Part shown: piece after piece, positions 58,913 through 64,000 of the stretch
How the letters are laid out: each line of letters starts with the position of its first letter
Numbering within the stretch: the stretch's first letter is position 1
Source: Curtobacterium sp. BH-2-1-1
GTDB lineage: Bacteria; Actinomycetota; Actinomycetes; Actinomycetales; Microbacteriaceae
Direction: 5' to 3'
DNA length: 64,000 bases
Assembly (NCBI RefSeq): GCF_001806325.1
Contig: NZ_CP017580.1
Coordinates: forward strand, 868,001 to 932,000
Program-made: the position numbers and the translations under genes
Notes under the pieces: generated by a model
Told to the model about the DNA's origin: nothing
The model's database searches: none
The model's input: only the letters and a program-made list of their open reading frames with translations

Positions 58913-59862
58913 GCGCCGTGCCGGAGCGTCGGCGGCTGCGCGTCGCCGCCCGCCACGAAGTCGCCACGGACGTCGTCGCACTCGACTTGGCCCCGGTCGA
59001 CGGTCCGGCGCTGCCGGACTGGGAACCCGGGGCGCACGTCGACCTCGAGGTCTCCCCCGGGACCGAGCGCCAGTACTCGCTCGTCACGACGACCGCCGAC
59101 GGGCACTGGCGCATCGCCGTGCTCCGCGAGCCCGACGGCCGCGGCGGATCGGTCGCCGTGCACGAGGGGCTGGCGGTCGGCGACGAGGTCGTGGTGGCCG
59201 GACCGCGGAACCACTTCGGCCACGACCCGGCGCGCCCCGCGGTCTTCGTCGCCGGGGGCATCGGGATCACGCCGATCCGGTCGATGATCGCCGCCGCCGA
59301 ACGCGCCGGCACACCGTGGGAGCTCCACTACGCGGGGCGGTCCCGCGACCGCATGGCGTTCGTGCACGAGCTCGTCGCCGCGCACCCCGACCGGGTCGTC
59401 GTGGCGGCGGCCGACGAGGGCGTCCGGCTCGACGTCGACGCGCTCCTCGCCGCACCGCGCGACGCGGTCGTGTACTGCTGCGGGCCGCGCGGGCTCATGG
59501 ACGCGGTCGAGGCCGCCGCCGAGCACTGGCCGGCGGGCAGCGTCCGCGTCGAGCGCTTCGAGCCCGCCGCGGACGTCGACGCCCCCGGCGAGGCCTTCGA
59601 GGTCGAGCTCACGGTCACCGGCGTCACCGTGACGGTGCCAGCCGACCGGACCCTGCTCGAGGTCGCGGAGGACGCCGGCGCCTTCGTGCTCTCGTCCTGC
59701 CGGGAGGGCACGTGCGGCACGTGCGAGACCCCCGTGCTCGAGGGCGCGGTCGAGCACCGGGACACCGTGCTCAGCCCCGAGGAGCAGGCCGACGACCGCA
59801 CCATGATGGTCTGCGTGTCCCGCGCCCGGCGCGGCTGCCCGCGACTGGTGCTCGAACTCTGA
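58909..59862 (+). CDS. PDR/VanB-type ferredoxin reductase
   Basis: The protein has 317 residues. FMN/FAD-binding domain with the family's RQYSLV motif, NAD-binding domain with FVAGGIGITPIRSMI and YCCGPRGLM, then a C-terminal [2Fe-2S] domain with Cys at C-R-E-G-T-C-G-T-C (Cx4CxxC) and a last Cys in MMVCVSRA. Such proteins pass electrons from NADH to Rieske oxygenases (VanA-like). No oxygenase component lies beside it. Coupled to the XRE-cupin gene by GTGA and transcribed away from the amidohydrolase operon. Confidence 0.9.
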   Translation: MSAVPERRRLRVAARHEVATDVVALDLAPVDGPALPDWEPGAHVDLEVSPGTERQYSLVTTTADGHWRIAVLREPDGRGGSVAVHEGLAVGDEVVVAGPRNHFGHDPARPAVFVAGGIGITPIRSMIAAAERAGTPWELHYAGRSRDRMAFVHELVAAHPDRVVVAAADEGVRLDVDALLAAPRDAVVYCCGPRGLMDAVEAAAEHWPAGSVRVERFEPAADVDAPGEAFEVELTVTGVTVTVPADRTLLEVAEDAGAFVLSSCREGTCGTCETPVLEGAVEHRDTVLSPEEQADDRTMMVCVSRARRGCPRLVLEL

Positions 59863-59871
59863 CCGGACGGA

Positions 59872-61269
59872 CTACGGACGCTCGGTGCCGTCGAGCGGGC
59901 CGCCGGTGAGCGCGGACAGGCGCTCCAGGCCCGCTTCGGCCACGAGCTGCCGGGCGAGCGGACGCGCCCGTTCAACCGCCTCACGCACGTCCACCCGGGT
60001 GACGTCGCCGTCCGCGACGCTCAGCTCGCCGTCCACCCAGACGTCGCGGACCTCGCGGCTGCCGGCGACGAAGACCACCGCCTGGTAGGGGTCGTGGACG
60101 TTCGCGAGGGTCGGGGAGTCGCCGTCGAGGACGACCAGGTCCGCGCGCTTGCCCGGCTCCAGCGAGCCGATCTCGTCCTCCATGCGCAGGGCACGGGCGC
60201 CGCCGATCGTCCCCATCTCGAAGGCCTCGCGGGCGCTCATCGCGGTGGCCTGCAGGTCCCGCACCCGAGCGAGCAGCGCGGCCGTCTTCATCGCCTGCAG
60301 GAAGTCCTGGGAGTCGTTCGACGCCGGGCCGTCGACCCCGATGCCCACCGGGACGCCGAGCGCACGGAGTTCCGCGATCGGGGCGATGCCGCTGGCGAGG
60401 ATCCCGTTCGCGACCGGGTTGTGGGCCACGCCGACGCCGTTGGCCGCGTACCGCTCCCGGTCCTCGCGGTCCACCCAGACGCTGTGCGCGGCGATCACCG
60501 GGACCTGGAACATGCCCGTCGCCTCGGCGTGCCCGATGGCCGTCCGTCCGGTGCGCTGCCGGGCCGCGGTGACCTCCTCGCGCACCTCGTGGAAGTGCAC
60601 GTGCACGCCGTGGCCGCCGGCGACCGCGTAGTCCACGTGCTCCTGCCAGGTGTCGTCCGTGTACCGCCCGATCGACGAGACGCCGACCCGGAACGTGCTG
60701 TACCGGCTGGCGGCGGCGGCCTCGCGCAGGGCCTCGAACTCCTCCAGGATGGGCGTCGCGCCGAAGTCGCGGTCGACGTCGCCGGAGCCGAACGACACGA
60801 CCCCGCGCAGCCCGAGGTCCTCGAGCGCCTGCACCACGCCGGGTGTCGCCGGTTCGTCCGGCACCGGGTCCGCGCAGAACATGTCGTTCGCCGTCGTCAC
60901 CCCGCTCCGGAGCAGCTGGATGCCCTGCAGCACCGTGCCCGCGTACGCCTTGTCCCGGGTCATCACCGGGTTGACGCGCCCGATCAGCGCCGTGAGCCAC
61001 TCCCAGAGCGTGTACTGCGAACCGATCCCCGTGATGAGCCCCTCGCTGAAGTGGCCGTGGGTGTTCACGAAGCCGGGCGTGACGATGTCGTACGCACCGC
61101 CGCGCACCGGCGCGTCCGGGTGGGCCGCGGCGAGTTCGGCGTACGTGCCGACCGCGGCGATCCGGTCGCCGTCGAGGAGCACGGCTCCGTCGCGGATCGC
61201 GGCGGGCGTGGCAGCGCCGTCGGGTGCTGCGGTGAGCACCCATCCGGCGCGGATCAGGGTCTGCGTCAT
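59872..61269 (-). CDS. Amidohydrolase, TrzA/AtzA/guanine-deaminase-like (COG0402)
   Basis: The protein has 465 residues. Metal motifs: GFVNTHGHFSEGLITG, HFHEVREEV, and VDGPASNDSQDFLQAMKTAALL; tail ADLVVLDGDSP. The family includes guanine and 8-oxoguanine deaminases, S-adenosylhomocysteine deaminase and s-triazine hydrolases, so a purine or related heterocycle is a likely substrate. ATG at 61267-61269 has TAGGTT six bases upstream. Divergent from another deaminase, with a TGTTTCCG inverted repeat in between. Confidence 0.88.
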   Translation of the reverse strand: MTQTLIRAGWVLTAAPDGAATPAAIRDGAVLLDGDRIAAVGTYAELAAAHPDAPVRGGAYDIVTPGFVNTHGHFSEGLITGIGSQYTLWEWLTALIGRVNPVMTRDKAYAGTVLQGIQLLRSGVTTANDMFCADPVPDEPATPGVVQALEDLGLRGVVSFGSGDVDRDFGATPILEEFEALREAAAASRYSTFRVGVSSIGRYTDDTWQEHVDYAVAGGHGVHVHFHEVREEVTAARQRTGRTAIGHAEATGMFQVPVIAAHSVWVDREDRERYAANGVGVAHNPVANGILASGIAPIAELRALGVPVGIGVDGPASNDSQDFLQAMKTAALLARVRDLQATAMSAREAFEMGTIGGARALRMEDEIGSLEPGKRADLVVLDGDSPTLANVHDPYQAVVFVAGSREVRDVWVDGELSVADGDVTRVDVREAVERARPLARQLVAEAGLERLSALTGGPLDGTERP

Positions 61270-61275
61270 GGGGCG

Positions 61276-61281
61276 AACCTA
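61276..61281 (-). promoter_or_regulatory. -10 box of a probable leaderless promoter for the minus-strand deaminase
   Basis: TAGGTT on the minus strand, six bases before the ATG at 61269. Confidence 0.5.
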
Positions 61282-61301
61282 CGGTCCGTGTGTTCCCCGG
61301 G

Positions 61302-61401
61302 TGTTTCCGCCCGGTTACCCCGCGATGCCGACCGAGGGTCCTGGAACGCCGGGACGGAGCAGCTGCGCCGTCCGTGCGCACCCCGTCACGGGCCGGAAAC
61401 A
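61302..61401. promoter_or_regulatory. Separated inverted motif TGTTTCCG/CGGAAACA between the deaminase genes
   Basis: TGTTTCCG at 61302-61309 and CGGAAACA at 61394-61401, each next to a CCCC/GGGG run, face each other across 84 bases, one near each divergent start. Suggests one regulator serving both genes. The 154-base gap has no other clear feature. Confidence 0.45.
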
Positions 61402-61423
61402 GGGGACTGCTAGAAACACCACC

Positions 61424-62722
61424 ATGCTGACCGTCACCGGAGCCCTCCGCGTCCTCGTCGACCCCCGGACCGAACGGGAGGGCGACGTCGTCGTCGACGA
61501 CGGCAGCGGCCTCGTCACCACCCTCGACGCATCCGGGTGCGTCGTCACGGCCGGTCTCGTCAACGCGCACCACCACCTCCTCCAGACCGCGTTCCGCACC
61601 CTGCCCGGGACCCGCGGCGTGCCGATGGCGGACTGGCTCCCGACCATGGCCGCGGCGTACGGACGGGTGGGGCACGACCCCGGCCTCTACGCACTGGCGG
61701 CGTCCGCCGGAGCCGCGGAGGGCCTCCTGTCCGGCGTCACGACGATCGCCGACCACCACCTGAACTGGCCCGCGGAGGCGACCACGGACGACACCGTCGC
61801 GCTCGCCGCGGCCACCGTGGGCGCGGTCCGCGGTCTCGGCGGTCGGGTCGTCTTCGTCCGCGGCTCGGCACGGGACGACCCGGACCGCGCGGCGGCCTCG
61901 GCGGACGCGATCGCGTCACGACTGCTGCACGACGACGCCGTCGGCGGCGTGGACCCGGACGGCGGGCTCCAGGTCGCCGTCGGTCCGGCCGGCGTGCACT
62001 CCGACGGCGAGGCGACCTTCCGCGCGCTCGGCGAGGTGGCGGCGCGACACGGACTCCGCCGGCGGACCCAGGCCAACGAACAGGTCGACACCGCGATCGC
62101 GCTCGAGCGCTACGGCCGTCGTCCGCTCGACCTGCTCGAGGAGTGGGGGTGGCTCGCGCCGGACGTCACCATCGCGCACCTCTGCGACGTCACCGACGAC
62201 GAGATCGCCCGGCTCGCGGCAGCGGGCGTCACCGCCACGCACGCACCCGGGTGCGACGTGCCGATGGGCTGGGGCATCGCTCCCGTCGCACGGCTCGCCG
62301 CGGTCGGGGTCCCGGTCGGCCTCGGCACGAGCGGCGGCGGCAGCAACGACGCCGGACACCTGCTCGCGGACGCCCGGCTCGCCATGCAGGTGTCGGCGCT
62401 CGTCGGGCCGCAGCTGCCGGCGCGGCAGCTGCTCGGCGCGGCGACCGAGGGTTCCGCGGCGGGGCTCGGGCGCCCCGAACTCGGGCACCTCGGCGCCGGG
62501 AGCGCGGGCGACCTGTGCGTGTGGGACGTCTCCGGGGTGGCGGACGCGGGAGTCGCCGACCCCGTCGCGGGACTCCTCTGGGCCGCCCCCGGGCGGCGGC
62601 CCCGACACGTCGTCGTGGGCGGGCGCGTGGTGGTCCGCGACGGGGAGCTCGTCGCGGCGGACGAGCGGGAGATCGCGGCGCGGCTCGCCGAACGACTGGC
62701 CCGGACACCCGCCGACGCCTGA
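61424..62722 (+). CDS. Probable 8-oxoguanine deaminase
   Basis: The protein has 432 residues of COG0402 amidohydrolase. VVTAGLVNAHHHLLQTAFRTLPG matches the NxHHHxxQT pattern of 8-oxoguanine deaminase; GGGSNDAGHLLADARLAMQV near the end is the matching catalytic-aspartate segment. Such enzymes hydrolyse 8-oxoguanine to urate. It lies next to xdhC and a xanthine dehydrogenase-like subunit, which supports purine catabolism. ATG at 61424. The AGGGGAC stretch lies just upstream. Confidence 0.85.
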   Translation: MLTVTGALRVLVDPRTEREGDVVVDDGSGLVTTLDASGCVVTAGLVNAHHHLLQTAFRTLPGTRGVPMADWLPTMAAAYGRVGHDPGLYALAASAGAAEGLLSGVTTIADHHLNWPAEATTDDTVALAAATVGAVRGLGGRVVFVRGSARDDPDRAAASADAIASRLLHDDAVGGVDPDGGLQVAVGPAGVHSDGEATFRALGEVAARHGLRRRTQANEQVDTAIALERYGRRPLDLLEEWGWLAPDVTIAHLCDVTDDEIARLAAAGVTATHAPGCDVPMGWGIAPVARLAAVGVPVGLGTSGGGSNDAGHLLADARLAMQVSALVGPQLPARQLLGAATEGSAAGLGRPELGHLGAGSAGDLCVWDVSGVADAGVADPVAGLLWAAPGRRPRHVVVGGRVVVRDGELVAADEREIAARLAERLARTPADA

Positions 62723-62742
62723 CCCGATCGTGCGCCGCCGGC

Positions 62743-63735
62743 TCAGCTCGCGGACACCGCCCGGCGGTGGATGGGACCGGCACCGTCGACGAGCGCACCG
62801 CCGCCGGCACCCGTCCGGACCGCGATCACCTCGGCCATGATCGCGACCGCCATCTCGGCCGGCGTCGTCGCACCGATGTCGAGCCCGATCGGGGACCGCA
62901 GCCGGTCGGTGTCCGGCGTCCCCAGCGCGCGCAGCTCCGCCATCCGGCGTGCGTTCGTCGTGCGGGAGCCCATCGCCCCGACGTACCCGGCACCCCGTCG
63001 GAGCGCCGAGTCGACCACGGCGGCGTCGAACCGGTCGTCGTGCGAGAGCACCACGACGGCGGTGGTCGCGTCCACCGGCAACGCCTCGACCACACGCGTC
63101 GGCCAGCCCACGATGCGTTCGTCGGCGGCCGGGAAGCGCTCGTCGGTCAGGAACACCGGCCGCGGGTCGACGACCGTCACGGCGTAGCCGAGCACCGCCG
63201 CCGTGTTCGTCAGGGCCACGGCGAACTCCACCGCGCCCACCACGATGCACCGCGGCCGGACGTCGGCGCGCTCCACGAAGAGCCGGCCGCCACAGCTGTC
63301 GGGGACGTGCACGACCGCGCCGAGCGTCGACGGGTCGAGCGAGAGGCCGAGCGACGTCGGCACCCCGGACGCCGCGCGCCGGAGCGCGTCCACGACGTCG
63401 GCGTCGTCGGGACGGACGCGACGGACCAGGACCTCGACGCGACCGCCGCAGCGGAGCGCCGGTGCCCACATCGCGTCGACGTCGTCCGGGTCGTCGTCGA
63501 ACCCGAAGCGTTCGAGCACCGCCTCGCCGGTCTCGAGGACCTGCTCCGCCGTGTCGAACAGCGCCCCCTCGACGCACCCGCCGGAGATGGTGCCGACGAC
63601 CTGGCCGCCGGGCAGGACGGCCATCGACGAGCCGACGCCGGTCGGCGCGCTGCCCGTCATCGCGACGGCCGTCGCGACGACCACGGGGTCCCCCGCATCG
63701 AGGGCGGCCAGGAGGCGCGGTGCCAGTTCGAACAT
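62743..63735 (-). CDS. xdhC: XdhC/CoxI-family molybdoenzyme maturation factor
   Basis: The protein has 330 residues. An N-terminal XdhC domain (VVVATAVAMTGSAPTGVGSSMAVLPGGQVVGTISGGCVEGAL) is followed by a C-terminal Rossmann domain (ILGYAVTVVDPR... with HDDRFDAAVV). It inserts sulfurated molybdenum cofactor into xanthine dehydrogenase-type enzymes. The start is ATG at 63733-63735, with GGAGG six bases upstream, sharing one base with the preceding stop; a GTG three bases upstream is also possible. Confidence 0.9.
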   Translation of the reverse strand: MFELAPRLLAALDAGDPVVVATAVAMTGSAPTGVGSSMAVLPGGQVVGTISGGCVEGALFDTAEQVLETGEAVLERFGFDDDPDDVDAMWAPALRCGGRVEVLVRRVRPDDADVVDALRRAASGVPTSLGLSLDPSTLGAVVHVPDSCGGRLFVERADVRPRCIVVGAVEFAVALTNTAAVLGYAVTVVDPRPVFLTDERFPAADERIVGWPTRVVEALPVDATTAVVVLSHDDRFDAAVVDSALRRGAGYVGAMGSRTTNARRMAELRALGTPDTDRLRSPIGLDIGATTPAEMAVAIMAEVIAVRTGAGGGALVDGAGPIHRRAVSAS

Positions 63736-64000
63736 CACGCACCTCCGGCGTCGGTCGCGTCCTGGAGCATCGCCCAGACCCGGTCGCGCGTCATCGGCAA
63801 CCGGTGGGGGCGCACGCCGACGGCATCGCGCACCGCGTTCGCGACGGCCGGCGCGACCGGGTTGTACGGCGCCTCGCTCATCGACTTCGCGCCGAGGGGG
63901 CCGAGCGGGTCGTGCGTGTCGGCGAAGCGCACCTCGGTGCGGGGCACGTCGGAGATCTTCGGCACCCGGTACGACCGGAACGCGTCGGTCGTCACCCGAC
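63735..64000 (-). CDS. Xanthine dehydrogenase family molybdopterin-binding subunit, C-terminus (partial)
   Basis: About 87 residues are visible, running to the window edge. The PLGAKSMSEAPYNPVAPAVANAVRDAVG motif and the final RLPMTRDRVW are the conserved C-terminus of the large molybdopterin subunit in the xanthine dehydrogenase/CO dehydrogenase family. The gene begins beyond 64000 and is coupled to xdhC. Together they point to hypoxanthine/xanthine oxidation, though other aldehyde or heterocycle substrates are possible. Confidence 0.88.
   Translation of the reverse strand, partial: RVTTDAFRSYRVPKISDVPRTEVRFADTHDPLGPLGAKSMSEAPYNPVAPAVANAVRDAVGVRPHRLPMTRDRVWAMLQDATDAGGA

Noticed and set aside
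1..64000. Prophage or integrative element
   Set aside because: No integrase, terminase, capsid, portal or transposase-like protein was found; metabolic genes are continuous.

Overview
The window reads as chromosome of a very GC-rich actinobacterium. Small genes with frequent GTG starts, ATGA/GTGA stop-start overlaps and many promoters with a TANNNT box 6-8 nt before the start codon all fit this. The carbohydrate-uptake repertoire, ThuA/Gfo sugar oxidation genes, and the family of GGGAGGCGCGG palindromes at gene ends point to Microbacteriaceae, most likely Curtobacterium or a close relative; this is inference from recognition, not a search. No tRNA, rRNA, prophage, transposase or CRISPR was seen, and no gene-free stretch exceeds 300 bases.

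Layout. 1-6.2 kb is housekeeping: end of 6-phosphogluconate dehydrogenase, a small membrane protein, a molybdopterin oxidoreductase, a PrmC-related methyltransferase, prs and glmU. 6.3-9.6 kb is a four-gene operon: a small EspC/WXG100-type helical protein, a WXG-containing alpha/beta hydrolase, and two tandemly duplicated lipoproteins. An MFS gene follows. 11.2-17.6 kb is a six-gene minus-strand operon (Gfo/Idh, ThuA, Gfo/Idh, sugar isomerase/epimerase, ROK regulator, polyol dehydrogenase) divergent from xylA-xylB; then come an acetylxylan esterase (CE7) and a fic gene boxed by perfect 23-bp direct repeats. 22.7-29.3 kb holds small regulatory pairs (TetR, MerR with an epimerase-like protein, MarR with an SDR), a TauE-like exporter and an LCP cell-wall ligase.

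29.4-36.2 kb is a LacI/SBP/permease/permease/GH3 locus with the same layout as actinobacterial bxlREFGA (xylo-oligosaccharide uptake and intracellular beta-xylosidase). 36.3-38.2 kb has AraC and MarR regulators and an unrecognised 51-residue gene. 38.3-41.4 kb is a second sugar ABC importer, and 41.7-48 kb a third, preceded by a divergent LacI gene with a clear AAGCGCTT operator/promoter and followed by ThuA and Gfo/Idh genes. None of the three sugar importers has its own ATPase.

48-50.9 kb carries a secreted repeat-type protein, a small P-loop kinase-like protein and an MFS exporter. 51-59.9 kb looks like one catabolic island for a small nitrogenous compound: amidohydrolase, complete NMT1-type ABC importer, FAD-linked oxidase, creatininase-family hydrolase and an FMN PNPOx-like protein, divergent from an XRE-cupin regulator and a VanB-type ferredoxin reductase. 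59.9-64 kb is purine-related: two COG0402 deaminases, XdhC, and the C-terminus of a molybdopterin-binding dehydrogenase subunit running off the window.

Taken together the region equips a plant- or litter-associated cell to import xylan and other plant glycans, oxidise sugars, and scavenge purines and related heterocycles, with one putative type VII-style toxin operon and one Fic cassette as the accessory elements.
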